From Piliocolobus tephrosceles (Eukaryota > Chordata > Mammalia > Primates > Cercopithecidae), in contig NC_045441.1 of the NCBI RefSeq assembly GCF_002776525.5, forward strand, positions 64,899,880 to 64,963,879: a DNA stretch of 64,000 nt, in the 5' to 3' direction. A model generated the notes under the pieces. It saw only the letters and a program-made list of their open reading frames with translations, was not told the DNA's origin and did not search any database. This document shows, one piece after another, positions 35,590 through 48,060 of this stretch (its first letter is position 1; each line of letters opens with the position of its first letter). Made by a program: the position numbers and the translations under genes.

Positions 35590-36960
35590 GAATAAGCTGT
35601 ATGATAAGTCAGAAAATAATTTAATTCAGCTAATTTAGAAAGGGTGGTTTGGGATTGCCCCTCTCAAGAGGGTATTTGAGCTGAAACCTGAAGGATAACA
35701 AGCTTTATTGTGGAGAGCTGGGCAAAAAACACTCTAAGCTGCGTCCATGGACCAGATAGCTCTTTTGAATGACAAAGAAGCCAGGGTGCCCTCTGTGTTC
35801 AGGGGCAAAAGAATGGGTTGTATAAATGAAGATCAGAGGAAAATTGTGGACCGCTTCTGGTCGTGAAAGTTAAATACCTTTACTGTAACCTTTCACATTT
35901 CTGAGACTCCAGCACTTGATCACTGGACTCATTTCAGGACATAGAACAGTTTAGGTGTTTCAGACTTGCATGGTATATCTCATTGCTAACTGCTCCTAAC
36001 CATGTGCAAATAGAGCCACAGTGGAATAGAAAAACAAAAGTAAAACAAACTCATCTCTTTACAGATAGGTAGAGAAACACTGTTGTTAAGTCCTGGAGAG
36101 ATACTTGGTTGCTATTCATAGAGCAAAGAAACCCACCAAAATATTTTATAAAGAAGTGAATTTTTACATCTGTTTTCCAAAAGAACTCTAGTTTAAAGCC
36201 AGAGTTACCCTAGATTATGTTGTGCAGAATGGATTACAAAGGTACAGGAGTTAAATTAAGGAAGGTATTAGGAGGCTATCATTGTGGTCCAGGGAGGAGC
36301 TGCTGGTGGCTTGGGCAGGGTAGCAGCTGCTGGGGAGGGGTGAGGAAAAGGGAAGAGTAACAAGGAGCCATAAAAGATTTCTAGTTTTCTTTGCTTTATT
36401 TTATTTTGCCGTAATTACTGATGACATCTGTGGAGATAGAACATAAGGAGAAAAGAGTTTGAAGGCAAAAATTAAGTTCTGTCTTGAAAAAATTTAAGTC
36501 TGAAATGAATATTACAAATCCAAGCAGATCTAAAACTCATCAGAGACGTCTGGATTGGGAACATAATCTTGGGAGTTAGCAGCATGTAGATCTAGGGTGA
36601 TCAAACTTCCTGGTTTGCTCAGGACACTCCTGCTTTAGAACTGAAAGTCCCAAGTCCTGGGAAACTTCTCAGTCCTTGGCAAACCAGGACAGTTGGATAC
36701 TCTAGATAAATGGTATGTATAAGAGAGCAACCAAGAAGATCACACAAAAGGATTGAGTCAGGGAACTATTTAGAAGAAAGAGAAACCTAGAAATTATAGC
36801 CAGTGATGTAGGAAAAAGATATGAAAGTGTCAGATTTTTCAGAAACCAAAGGAAAAGATGGTTTCAAGAAAGAGAGATACCAACCATACAATGCCAGGGA
36901 ATGTCAAGGAAGAGGAGAATCGAACAGATTTGACAAGATGGTGGTCACAAATTGCCTAAA
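35590..36960 (-). mobile_element. L2 LINE, antisense, long
   Basis: Reverse-strand L2: 'ctctcaagagggtatttgag', 'ctgaaacctgaaggataac', 'aggaggctatcattgtgg', 'tggtggcttgggcagggtag', then 'aagttctgtcttgaaa' and 'cttgggagttagcagcatg', which is the complement of the L2 reverse-transcriptase region. A palindromic element interrupts it at 36593-36704. Edges approximate. Confidence 0.7.
36593..36704. mobile_element. 112-bp palindromic MITE inside L2, family unnamed
   Basis: Terminal inverted repeats of 33 bp: left 36593-36625 (tagggtgatcaaacttcctg...) and right 36672-36704 (complement tagagtatccaactgtcctg...), with about 25 of 33 positions agreeing. The L2 text continues on each side ('agcatgtagatc' and 'tagataaatggta'), which marks it as an insertion. 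TA at each edge suggests a TA target, by inference. Confidence 0.75.
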
Positions 36961-37099
36961 GAAAAGATTTTGAGGAGTGATGAAGAAAGAAGCTACAGTG
37001 TAGTATGTTGAAGAGTGAAGAGTAGGAAGAAAGATCAGTGAGTGCGAAAAAATAATCACAGTATCTTTGCATTGAAAGGGGAGCAGAGTGATGGGCAGT

Positions 37100-37790
37100 A
37101 GTTGAAGAGAAGAGAAAATACAAAAGGGTTTTATTGTGTGATTCTGTTGCAGGACTTTTCCTTAGTTCAGGTAAAGGCAGGGTTCATTGTCCCACGGCCA
37201 CAAAAATTCAGGCTCGCAGACAATTTGGTGAGTAAGGCATGTTTTTTTTTTTTTGGAGACGGAGTCTCACTCTGTCTCCAGGCTGGAGTGAAGTGGCACA
37301 ATCTCTGCTCACTGCAATCTCCACCTCCGAGGTTCAAGCGATTCTCCTGCCTCAGCCTCCCAACAGAGGGACTGCAGGTGTGCACCACCATGCCCAGCTA
37401 ATTTTTTTATTTTTAGTGAAGATGGGATTTCACGGTGTTAGCCAGGATGGTCTTGATGTCTTGATTTCGTGATCAGCCCACCTCAGACTCCCAAAGTGAT
37501 GGGATTACAGGTGTGAGCCACCGTGCCCTGCCAATACAGGCGGTTATTGGGTGAAAAGGAAAAGGAGGAGGAAACAGGGACTCCAGCTAGGCCAGAGTCC
37601 CTCCTAGAGTGCCTACAGCGGGGCCATTGGAATCCCAGTTTCCACACAGGAAGAGGAGGGGCCAGGCTCCTCCCCTCTGCAAACAGTGAACTTCCTGAGG
37701 CTCCACGCCAGTGGACAGGCTGTTTGGAGTTTCTCCAGAGACCCCCTCCCACCTGGCTGTCTCAATTCTACTGGGGAGAATAGGCTTGTC
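37100..37790 (-). mobile_element. Probable ERV LTR fragment, antisense, holding an Alu
   Basis: The text on either side of the Alu ('tcattgtcccacggccac', 'aattcaggctcgcagacaat', then 'aggcggttattgggtgaaaa', 'gaggctccacgccagtgg', 'gtttggagtttctccagaga') resembles dispersed class I LTR sequence read backwards. Family not named and no TSD found. Confidence 0.4.
37242..37532 (-). mobile_element. Alu SINE (S/Sg-like), antisense
   Basis: Poly-T 37242-37254, both monomers, and ends 'gtgagccaccgtgccctgcc'. Short internal losses around 37360 ('cccaacagagggactgcagg'). No clear TSD. Confidence 0.95.
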
Positions 37791-37799
37791 AGGCAGTGT

Positions 37800-38339
37800 T
37801 AAGTATGTATATGGATGTTTTAGCATAAATTTAATGTGATTTTATTCTTCCTAGTGTGTGACTTTCTACAATTATACTCAGCTTCTCAGGCATTGGCATG
37901 AAAAACAGTTTTTGAATGATTTTTAATCAGTGTTTGGGTTTCCAAGGGAGGATGCTAGGGAAGACAAGCAAGTTAAAATAATTAAAAGATAATTACTTCA
38001 ATTAGTGAAACATGGATTTAAAGCCAGGTAAAGGGGGAAGAGGAAACAGAAGCACATAGGAAGATAATGAAAAGCAAAGTCAATGTTTTAGAGGTTTCAT
38101 TTAAGTTTGAAGAATTATTTCAAAATGAGTACTTGAGAATGCAAACAAAGAACAGCAAGTGGCAGCCAGAAGAGACGGGTTGATTTTAAGCTTTTGAGGT
38201 ATGGTGAGTTAGTGCTGATGCAATGTCAAGGGTGTGACCACTGGCTGGGGATTGGTGGAGGAAAAGGTGATTGGCAGTGAGGAAGGAAAGTCTGACAGGC
38301 AGGGTTTGAATGGTTCATCCCTATGAATTCTGAAGTTAT
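37800..38339. other. Unassigned sequence
   Basis: No gene or repeat recognised. Confidence 0.4.
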
Positions 38340-39303
38340 CAAGAATGATGATGCAGGAAAGCTTTCCTCTTGGCCCTCCGAAGGTTCGCTGAAAAATCAG
38401 CTTGCAAAGGCATATTAATAAGACTAAAGGCATACAAATGTATTTAATATGTGTACATGGGAGCCCTCAGAATGAAGACTTAACTGCCAATAAGATACAG
38501 AAGCTTATATGCCGTCTTGAGGTTATAAAAAGAATGAGGGCTCAGAGCATGGCCAAAAAAAAGTTATGGTGGTAGACCAGGTTTTAGTGGCAAGACAGGT
38601 TATGGGAGGGAGAAAGGAAGAGGCCTGGCTAGCAAAGTTTCCTTGTTATGTAGTTGAATCCTCATAGGTAACAGTCTTCAGAGAGAATAGATGGCAAATG
38701 TTGCTTTTCAGACCTTTAAAGGTGTCAGATTCTCAATCTCTTCTAGATTTAGGAAAGGCCTGGATTAATGGAGATTCTCTGTAGATGCAAATTTCCCCCA
38801 CAAAAGACAGTTTTTCAGGGTTATTTTAGTCGGCTAGTGTCAGCCAACTGGACGAGTCTTTGGGGATTACAGGAATTTAATCAATTTGAGTAATCAGCCT
38901 GTTTTAAGGCCTCCTGCCCTGTAGCCTGTTTCTTCCTAAACTGTGTGGATTGCAGTCACCTAGTTGGTTAGAACCAGATCCTGACAGACCCCAACAATTT
39001 GTAGATGAACCCTAGTGAATTTTCCTCATTACCCTGGAAAGAGCTGTATCTTCTTTACCATAACATGCAACCTATGAGCTGGCATAATGACTCACTATGT
39101 CTGCACAACTGGGACTCCTCCTCTACGTGAGATCATGCACCCTCTCCCCTCTCCATCAGCCCATAAAACCCTCCTGTCACCTTCCGTCCGGGGTGACACC
39201 CAGTGTTCTCCTTACTTGTGCCAAGTAATAAAACTCCTATTTGATCAAAACCAGCATTCTCTTGGAGAGTCATTTGTTATTCACCAGGAGAACAAACCCA
39301 GGG
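38340..39303 (+). mobile_element. LTR-like retroviral DNA, degraded, family unnamed
   Basis: The right part has LTR promoter and polyadenylation layout: 'cccataaaaccctcctgtca' (TATA-like) near 39160 and 'agtaataaaactccta' (AATAAA) near 39226. The left part (38340-38830) resembles other dispersed LTR text ('gtagatgcaaatttccccca'). It may be two elements. Confidence 0.4.
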
Positions 39304-39324
39304 TTTTTTTTTTTTTTTTTTTTT
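39304..39324. repeat. Poly(T) tract
   Basis: Twenty-one T residues directly after the LTR-like end. No antisense Alu follows it. Confidence 0.9.
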
Positions 39325-39944
39325 GAGGTAACCCCTGCTGCAGCCATTTCAAAATATGTCAAAGAAATAAGAGATGAAGATAAAGAAGAAGGAAATGAAT
39401 CCAGCAAATTTGAGAATGAATGGGTCAGTATATGAGAGTAGGAAGGAGGTACAATGTGTAGTTTAGTAGTTCAAGCTTCAAATGGGTGGGGTTGATAAAG
39501 AAAATTGGAAGCAGAAAGTATCTCAACTTCCTGGCTTGTGATACTATGACATATAGGGTATAAAAAAAATATATCCTCCATTTTATACTGTTTGTTGTAG
39601 GGAGAATAATGTCATCAGGACTCAAATTAAGAAGCTAATGAGAATATCCAGAGAAGAGTGAACTTGAAGTTATAAGGATATCTCTTGATGACATGTTGTT
39701 TAGGATCTGCTACATAATTTCTGAGGCCCAGTAAAAAATGAAAATGCAGGATATCATATTTAAGATTAAGAATTCCAACCATTATACCAAGTGTGGACCC
39801 TTCTAAGTGTGAGATCCTGTGTGTGACTGTACAGATCACATACCTGTAAAGCTGGCATTACATATCCTGGAATTTCATAGACCTAGGACAAAAAGATTTG
39901 AGAGCGAGGGCAGACTTGAGTCACATTAGAGGATATACTCTATT
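39325..39944. other. Unassigned sequence
   Basis: No gene or repeat recognised. Confidence 0.4.
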
Positions 39945-40165
39945 TAGTTAACAAATATTTACATGGAAAAACTTTGTGTCAGCCATTGTTCTAGATGATT
40001 AACAAATGTTATATTTAATCCTCCTAACATCCTTATGATACTATTTTCCCATTTTATAGAGAAAAAACCTGAAATGTTGGAAATTTAAACAACTGATCCA
40101 GGGTCGTAGTAGCAATTGGGTTCTAGAATCTGTGTCCAGGCTACGTGGCCTCTCAGCAGTTTTAG
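39945..40165 (-). mobile_element. MIR SINE, antisense
   Basis: 'aacaaatatttacatg', 'cagccattgttctagatgat', 'aatcctcctaacatcctta', 'cccattttatagagaaaaaa', 'gggttctagaatctgtgtcc' follow the MIR complement. Confidence 0.85.
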
Positions 40166-41610
40166 AGATAAAAATAGTTTGGGAGACTTAAAATTAGGGT
40201 TGACCAAAATAAACAGGAATTTGAGTCCTGATAGGATTAGTCCTGATTAGGTCTCTAGAGGGAAAAGAATAATCAGTTCCAGGGATAGTTTTGAATCCAT
40301 AACGTACAGTCTCAGCCTTCTCTGATTTCTACCTTCGAGAGAGGAAAGATACTTTAGGAAGTTTCTGGGTGTGGAATTTTTTTTTTTCCTGGCTGATATG
40401 CAAAGTGATGAAGTAGAGGCCTCAGGGCACCTGTCCTCTGTGGCAGCTCGAAGCTTGAAGCGGTCTGCTGTGAGCTCCTTGTGAGCAACACAATTCAGTT
40501 TTATTCTTGGTGCTCAGGATGGCAGGTGTGTTGGGAAGGAACTACACAGAGGCAGCCCTCCTCTACTTCCCCCTTCACCTTCATAGAACTCTTCAGAATT
40601 AACAAAGGTTGTTCACAATCATTATCCCAATTTCACAGAGTACAATGAGATGTTATCTACAACCTATATATTCATATTTCACACAAAGGGTTATAATCAG
40701 AAATAATTGGATTAAATTGATGAGTTTAAGAAACATAATTGAGTAAATAAAACAATTGTTTATGGAAATGCCACAAAAGGAATAAAATCCATATATGTAT
40801 ATATATAAATTTTCATACATTGAAAAATGTTTATGTTCTTTGGGAAAATTTGCATTCTAATTTCTTAATACTCTATTTGACTGTAGACATATTAACTGAA
40901 TGATTCTATGATTCTATTATGTATTACTTGTTATGCATGCTAAATAATTTTGTGATACTATATTGTTATTTATGACAATCTTATATTTATTTTTTGTGTG
41001 CAGATACTTTCACACTGCTGAGTGTAGGGGTGTGTAGAACAGATGCAATTAATTTCAGTCCAACTGATTATTTACCAATGCTTTTAAAAAAAGAAACAGC
41101 TGCTTGCATGATTTATTGGCCTATATAATCTGTGTACTTATTGAAATTGAACTGATTAATGTTCTCTTTCTGAACTTTGCTTTTGCTTTAATGAATTATA
41201 AATATAAGTTTTTATAAGTTTGATATAATCCAAAATTGAAAACAAAGACCAACTAATGACATAGGCCTCCTAATTTCTTTAAGGCATTCTCTGGAGTATG
41301 TCATTTCCTTTCCAGTTATGTGGTCTTGATGAATGTAACTGTTAGTATATTCAGTTAGTACTGTATATGTTACACCCTAGAAAGGCAGAACTTGATTAAA
41401 AATGAAGGAAACACATTCAGCTTCTTTCCATTATTCAGCATTACTGAAAACAAAAATTTTTAATTAATTATACTTCCTGGTTAATAAAGTTGTATAGTCA
41501 CTTTTAAAATAATTATAATAAAACAGTAGTGCTTAAGAGATACATAAAATGTATATTTTTCATTATTTTTATATCTAGCTTATGAAATTTAGTAATATAA
41601 AAGCTTTTTT
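40166..41610. other. Unassigned AT-rich sequence
   Basis: Contains a T tract at about 40378-40388 and a (TA)n patch near 40790-40810. No gene recognised. Confidence 0.4.
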
Positions 41611-41850
41611 TACTTAATAAAGTATATTTTAATATACTTATATATTATATAATCAAGTATATTTTAATACTTTATTGTATAATTATATATATAATTTATA
41701 AATTATATAATTTATATATATAATTTATAAATTATAAAAGTTATAAATATAATTATAATTATATATTTAAAAATTTATATATTATATATTAAAGTATATT
41801 TTAATATACTTATATATTATATAATATAATAAAGTATATTGTTTCTGATG
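41611..41850. repeat. AT-rich palindromic block with a 35-bp direct repeat
   Basis: Nearly pure A/T over about 240 bp. A 35-bp unit beginning aaagtatattttaatatact occurs at 41619-41653 and again, identical, at 41791-41825, with a third partial start at 41831. Each unit contains a perfect palindrome with 9-bp arms (aagtatatt / aatatactt). Between them lie repeated 'ataatttataaattata' palindromes. Confidence 0.85.
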
Positions 41851-42544
41851 AGAAATCAGTGGAAGTTTAATCATTGTTTCAAGTTGAAGACAGTTTAAAG
41901 CCTGAAAGCCATGCTGCGAGTTAAATCTTTGGACTGGATTGAGAACTTGTCTTCCTCTTGGGCGCACTTTCCTCTGATTGATCCCCACCCTTTGCCTATT
42001 TGACATATACCTACTCTTTCTTAATTGAGATAGAGCAACACAATGTGAGATAATGAGAATCTAATGAAGATTTGCTGGGCAGTTCTCTCCTATCTATAAA
42101 ACGAACATTTCTTATTTTTAAAATCAATAATTACACATGCACACACAAAAGTGCAATGCAATCTATTCTATCTTTAAAATATTTGTTAAAATTTTGTTTT
42201 CTCCAACTTAACTGTAAATTCCTTGAAGAAAAAACTTGTGTCTTGTATTATTTTCAGATGCCACACACATAAAAATACACTAGTTATGCTCCAGATATTT
42301 ACCTGATAATTAATATTTTTCTCCTCAGTGAACATTACTGAGATATGAGTTAATAAACCATTAATGCATAGTAAATATCCATACCTTAGCAATTGTCTTT
42401 TACCTTACCAAGTTGGGTAAACAGCTACAAGGAGCTAATGGCACTTTTCCCTCTCATTTGCATCGTTTTTAGTACTATATAAGGAGGACAAATGGAAGGG
42501 GAAAAAATTCTTCATTCTTTTACACTTGGGAGATTACATGCCTC
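41851..42544. other. Unassigned sequence
   Basis: No gene or repeat recognised. Confidence 0.4.
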
Positions 42545-42640
42545 TGAACCTTAGGTTCCTTGCATTCAGGGACTGTGACTCAATATTTTATCTCTAGTAT
42601 CTGGCACATAGTAGGTGCTTAATGCATGTTTAAATTAATT
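42545..42640 (+). mobile_element. L2 LINE 3' terminus, sense
   Basis: 'ttcagggactgtgactcaa', 'ttatctctagtatctggcac' and 'atagtaggtgcttaatgc' are the L2 terminal sequence. Confidence 0.85.
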
Positions 42641-45121
42641 AAAAAGAAAACTCTAGGTCACTGACTTTTAAGAATCATTCTTAATGATTAAATGGAAAGA
42701 ACAGAATCAGGTGGGGATTGCAATCAATAAGCACCAGCAAATAAAAACTAAATTTTACATTAGAACCAGAAACAACTTCCCCTTGGTGGGTTGAAATTTT
42801 TTTAGAGCTAAGAAAGTTTCAGATCACCTCTGTCACTTGATTTGGGGTCTTGAAAAAGTGATAAAAGAGTGGCATTCAATGATAAAATAGAGAAAATGGA
42901 TTTCTCCATCCTTTTTGGTAGAGGTCATTTAATTCTTTGTGTGCTTCCCATTCTTAAATGTTTTCAAATTGTGAGAAGCAAAATCTCCCAATATCATAAC
43001 CAGACATGGGGTGGCCATTCTAACTCCAACCATAATTACCTATAGGACTTCTAGGGCGGTCTGGTAGGTGCGTCAGATGTGGCAGCTTTGGCGCCTTTAA
43101 ATAATTATGGTGTGATACATTCGTACATATAGAAGCACAGAGCTAAGCCTCTTGGCTGGAGAAACTGAGAGAAGCATTTGGGGTTTGAGACATACAGTTG
43201 AATAAATACTAATGTTGACTTTAGAGTTGTGCCAAAATGAGGAATTTGTTTGAATTATCTAGTATGACATTCATCTTCTTATTGCTGAGTGAAGGAAGTT
43301 AGAAAAGAGTATTTTTGCTGAATTGTCCCTATAACTTTGAAATTTAGCCCTCATCATCCAATGCATAAAACAGGGAATGCTGGAATTTCATGATGGGTAT
43401 TCCTAAAAATAAAGGAAATGTAGTTAGTACTGTTCAGAAGCCAGGGAATCCAACTAGTCCCCTCATTTGCTTTTCAAGTGTTGCTTAAATTGGCTTACAG
43501 ATTTATCTACAATGCATTGCACATGGATATTTTTGTCACCACATATTTTACAACAGCTGTGATCCTGATGGGGATTTAGTTAACCAAAGGCCCCTCTGCA
43601 TGCAAGCGGTCACCAGGCAGCTAATGGGTTGAGGGCTGAAACGACAATAAAGTGAGTACAACCATGCAGCTGTGGACCAAATGTAGAATAATAACTAGCA
43701 GTTGGCCATTACGGGGTTAACTACTGGTGTTCTGGTAAGTGTAAAAAAATGTTGAGGTCCTGCTCAAAAACACAGCCAAAATGTGGACATTTCCATTGGG
43801 TCAAAGTGAAAAATGCCTCTGCTTCCTTTTAAACTGGTGATTATTTTTAGGATGCCAATCTTGTTGGAGTACCTAATACATATATTATTATAATTATAAT
43901 TTTTTTGATAATGATGTTGTACTTTTCCAACATGCTTTTAATCTAAATAAGGGATCCTTGCAGAATATCAGCCTCTTAGTCTCTGGGGTTTCAGCCACCA
44001 GTGCCTGTGACTTTATAATTTCCAGACTTGTTACACTTACCCTGGGAAGAATTTTTACCTACATTTGTTGAGTTAAACAGTTAGTCCTTCTGTTGTTTTA
44101 AACAAATGAAATAGTATCACTACAATGTCAGTCCAAACATGTGTAATTAACATGGAAAATATGTCTGAGTCAAATTGGTCAAGATAGATGACTTCCTTGC
44201 ATGACTTGTAAACAGTCAGAGGCATAAAGCCAGGATGTCAAAACCAAGTTGTATACCACAAAGGTTTATCTGGAAGGACTTTCAAATTACAAAGGAAAAA
44301 GAAAGACAAAAGCAGGCTGCCATACTTTCTTAACAAGTAGAAAAGTTTTCTGCTATCTGAAGAAAAATAAGCCTCCTGTCCTGCTTTTTCGACATGTGTT
44401 ACTCACACTGCAAAAGTCAAAACAGACATCTCCTTCTTCTGGAAATGTTCATCAAACAATCTAATGGTACATGTCAGGCCTTTCAAATTATTCTGGATGG
44501 AAATAGGTCTCTAATCTCCTTTTAAATTTTAGTGGTGTCTGTGCACAGAACTCTCTTTGGAATTCTATGATTAGTGGCCTGGGCCCTAATGGAAAGAGGT
44601 CCAACTCTGTCTCCTTTGTATTTTTCTGAGTACACTGAAAGCCAGCAGCCCTCTTCTTGTGTTGTTTTTCTAGGTAATTATCCAATCATGCTACCAGCTA
44701 GGTAATAGACTTGCAGCCCATGGGAACAAAGAGGACTTACATGCAGATGCTCTGTTTCTTCGCTGGGTAAAATGAGCTTAGTATACCAGAAAATGCTTTG
44801 TGTTTTCAAGTTTATCTCTGTCCTTATTTTATGTCATCAGTGGCATCAGTTAGAAATTAAGTATGCCAAAGAGCTTTGAGAAAATCCCACTTGTGACAGA
44901 ACCATATCCTTATCCAAGGAGGTTTTGTTACTGAGGCACCACAAGTAACCAAGGATGAGGAAAATCCAGCTTGACTGTGGCTTTGCAGAAAGAGCTCTCG
45001 TTCCAGGAACTGCAATGAATTGTCCACGTAGAGCTTAGCCAAGTTACTTCTGAAAAATAATGTCATTGGAGAGTCTTCCTCTGAGAAAAGTCCCTGATCT
45101 CATCCGGGTGCTATACTATGA
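42641..45121. other. Unassigned sequence, longest repeat-poor stretch
   Basis: About 2.5 kb with no repeat family recognised. Small open frames (up to 71 codons) are unremarkable. A patch at 43010-43110 is slightly GC-richer with several CpG sites. Confidence 0.4.
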
Positions 45122-45129
45122 AGGTTCTT

Positions 45130-45403
45130 ATTTTTCTTTCTTTCTTTTTCTTTCTTTTCTTTTTTCTTTTTCTTTTTCTTTCTTTTTTTTTTTTTTGAGA
45201 AAGACTCTCACTCTGTCACCCAGGCTGGAGTGCATGGGATTATAGGCATGTGCCACCACACCAGGCTAATTTTTGTATTTTTAGTAGAGACAGAGTTTCA
45301 CCATGTTGGCCAGGCTGGTCTTGAACTCCTGACCTCAAGTGATCTGCCTGCCTGGACTTCCCAAACTGTTGGGATTACAGGCGTGAGCCACCACACTCAG
45401 CCT
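45130..45403 (-). mobile_element. Alu SINE, antisense, with internal deletion
   Basis: Head is a (TTTC)n/poly-T run (45130-45196). Sequence jumps from 'caggctggagtgca' to 'tgggattataggcatg', losing about 80 bp. Ends 'gagccaccacactcagcc'. An 8-bp TSD aggttctt is at 45122-45129 and 45404-45411. Confidence 0.96.
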
Positions 45404-45411
45404 AGGTTCTT

Positions 45412-47479
45412 GAGCATTAGATTCATAAAAGCTTGCCGTTAACAGACTAAAGTCATGTGTATCCTAATAGGAAAAGCCTTAAGATATGTAATTCCGTCTT
45501 TAATTATGAAGCAGTTTGGGCTCTGAGTGGTGTGTGTACACATGAACAAAAGGGAGCAGCAGAAGGAAAGACCTAGGAATATTTTGCTATGCTGTTCCAG
45601 AAGGGAAAACGGTCCTTGGTTCTGAGATTGCTTCAGGCAGGGTGCTCTTGAAATAGGGCTGCTGCCAAGATCCATTTCACTGTGAGTTCCAAGAACAAGA
45701 TAGGTGCATTTTTTCTATATCTGTGAAGAAAGGGAGGTTCACATGCTGCCAATGACACATACTCATGTGAGCAGGGAAGAAAGGTATACCGAAGCATATG
45801 GACTGCCCAGGAACTGAACAAAACTGTGAGGTCTTCACCTGTCCTTGGGAATGTGGTAAAGCCATAGTGCATCTCCATTCTTGTCTTGCTTAGCATTAGC
45901 CATATGCCAGGATCTACAAAGCCTTCTCTACTCTTCTTTCTCTGCATTCCACCTCAGTAATAAGATCTAAAAAATATTGGCAGGATAAACTTGAATAAAT
46001 CATGGAAAAGAGATGGCTTCCCTTCCCATCTTTACCATAGTGGGTACTTTACATAGGATTCAAGAATGAACAACTCTTTGTTAGGTCCTGTTCCTCCTCT
46101 ATGTCTAAGGAAAAGCCTAACTGTAGGATGTTGGCTGCTGTCTTTTACATAATGGACTAGTGTTCCCAGGGTCAACTGGCCAGGTCCCAGCAGTTAAATA
46201 GTTTCACCCTGTCTATTTGTCTAAGCTGAGCTCACTTCTGAATAATGTAGCTTAGAAGTACTCCTATCTGGATGGAAGACCTTTAAAAAGAGTGGAAAAA
46301 GTATTAGGCATCTTTAGAAATGAAAACTAAAGAACTTACCAAAACAGGAAGAAAAGTTCAAACTTGTAGCCATAAACCTAATTTTTATTTATTTTTTAGT
46401 ACATGGTTTAATGTCATCATTAATGTGAGCAACTACCAAAAAATCTATAATTATAGTCCAAGAGCTTTATTCTTGATTTGAAAAAGTTGAAGGTGTAAGG
46501 TAGTAAATTTCTGTAAGATATATTTTTAGCCAAAGGAAATCTGGGGATGTGTTATGTAAACAAAATGGTATATACCCATGGGTATATCTTCACATGTGTA
46601 TACATCAAGAGGTTAATCTGTCACCATAAATATATTCAATCCCTCAAGAAATACTGGACACTGGAAGCTGGTAGCTGCAGCAACCACAGCATATGCTATA
46701 AGCATTTCAACTATTAAAGTCTGACACTTGGCAGGTGCATTCAAGAATGACAACTCTTGGCAAGTTCATCTTATCCTTACACATGAATAATAAAGGAATA
46801 TTTTCAGCCTGGCAGAAATAAGCAACAGGTGCTGAAGGCATTGTGATATAGTTTAACAGGAGGGAGTATATTAAACAGTGTGAAATAAGCAAACATAATT
46901 ATAACAGGCTTATAATGAACATGATGACTCCTAGTTAATTCTGGTCTAGACTGGTTCAAAGACCCTAAGGCCAACACACCTTAGGAGGGATTACACCTTT
47001 TAAAAATAACAGAATGCATAAAATATTTAACAGTGTACCCTTCAATAGTAAAAGTCCTTTAGGGATTCTAAAGTTTAAGAGCTATTTTTTTTTTCTGATG
47101 TGAAGCTTTAAGGGCTATCCCATATGTTCAAGTCTGCGGAGCCTCTAGTATATCCTTATCTAGAGTCTCTATGTGCTTTCTTTAGTCTAAGTAGGTGAAT
47201 CCAGCAAGTGCTTTATCCACATCTTTTATTCATTATGGTTCTTGCAATTGATTGTTTACTGCATTGAGGTTCTTATTCATCATGCATTTACAATTTCTAA
47301 TGTTAAAAGCAGTTATTCCCGGGGGACTCCCATTTTAGAAGCTAGCAATGATAGTGGTGTCCTCTAAAGTTCTTACATAACTATATCCCTTATAGTACCT
47401 TTTGTATCTAGTTCTTTGTTTGCAACCAAGCAAAGAACTCATTCAAGAACACCTTGATAATTGTTGTCACATTGACTAA
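45412..47479. other. Unassigned sequence
   Basis: No repeat or gene recognised. Overlapping minus-strand frames at 45439-45947 (up to 104 codons) lack any domain or splice support that I can see. Confidence 0.4.
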
Positions 47480-47690
47480 GACATTTAGGTTCTGGGGTCA
47501 GATTGTCTGATTCAGAATTCTGCTTCTAAATCCTGTATATGTGGCCTTGACACCATTAACTAAATTCTCTAAACTGAAGTACCTCTTTCTGTCAAGTGGG
47601 GATAATGAAAGTATTTACTTCACAGGCTGTTTGAGAGTTAGATTAAATAATTTGTTCACCTTAGTAAAATGTCATACTGTGATTGTTTTA
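47480..47690 (+). mobile_element. MIR SINE, sense
   Basis: 'aggttctggggtcagattgt', 'gtggccttgacaccatta', 'tctgtcaagtggggataatg' and 'gagagttagattaaataatt' in MIR order. Confidence 0.85.
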
Positions 47691-47710
47691 AAATGTTAGC
47701 TACTTTTGTG

Positions 47711-47817
47711 TTTTAGAGTGAGTTGCTTTGAAAGGAAAAGAATGGGAGAGGCAGAAGGAGTTTTTTAGAGTTTTTTAAAATGTTTTTTAGAGTGAGTTCC
47801 ATTGAAAGGAAAATAAT
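47711..47817. repeat. Local tandem duplication, 74-bp period
   Basis: A 33-bp segment beginning ttttagagtgagtt at 47711 recurs at 47785 with about four changes, including shared 'ttgaaaggaaaa'. The intervening DNA also repeats 'gttttttagag'. Confidence 0.8.
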
Positions 47818-47894
47818 TGGTGAGAAAGATCATTTGCTATTCAGACTTCCCTAGATGCAACTTCTAGGATAAATCTTGTCTCCTTTGTCATGAC

Positions 47895-48060
47895 CTGGGG
47901 CTTTGCTTCTTAAAATGTGGTCTGCAGGCCAGCAGCATCAGCATTGCTTGGGGAGTTAGAAGTGTAGAATCTGGGGTGCTATCCCACACCTGCTGACTGG
48001 GAATGTGTATTTTAATGAGATCTTAGGTGATTTCTGTGCATTTTAAAGTTTGAAAACCCT
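47895..48060 (-). mobile_element. MER20-type hAT-Charlie element
   Basis: 'cttaaaatgtggtctgcagg', 'ccagcagcatcagcattgc', 'gtagaatctggggtgctatc', 'ttaaagtttgaaaaccctgg' match MER20. TSD not resolved. Confidence 0.88.
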
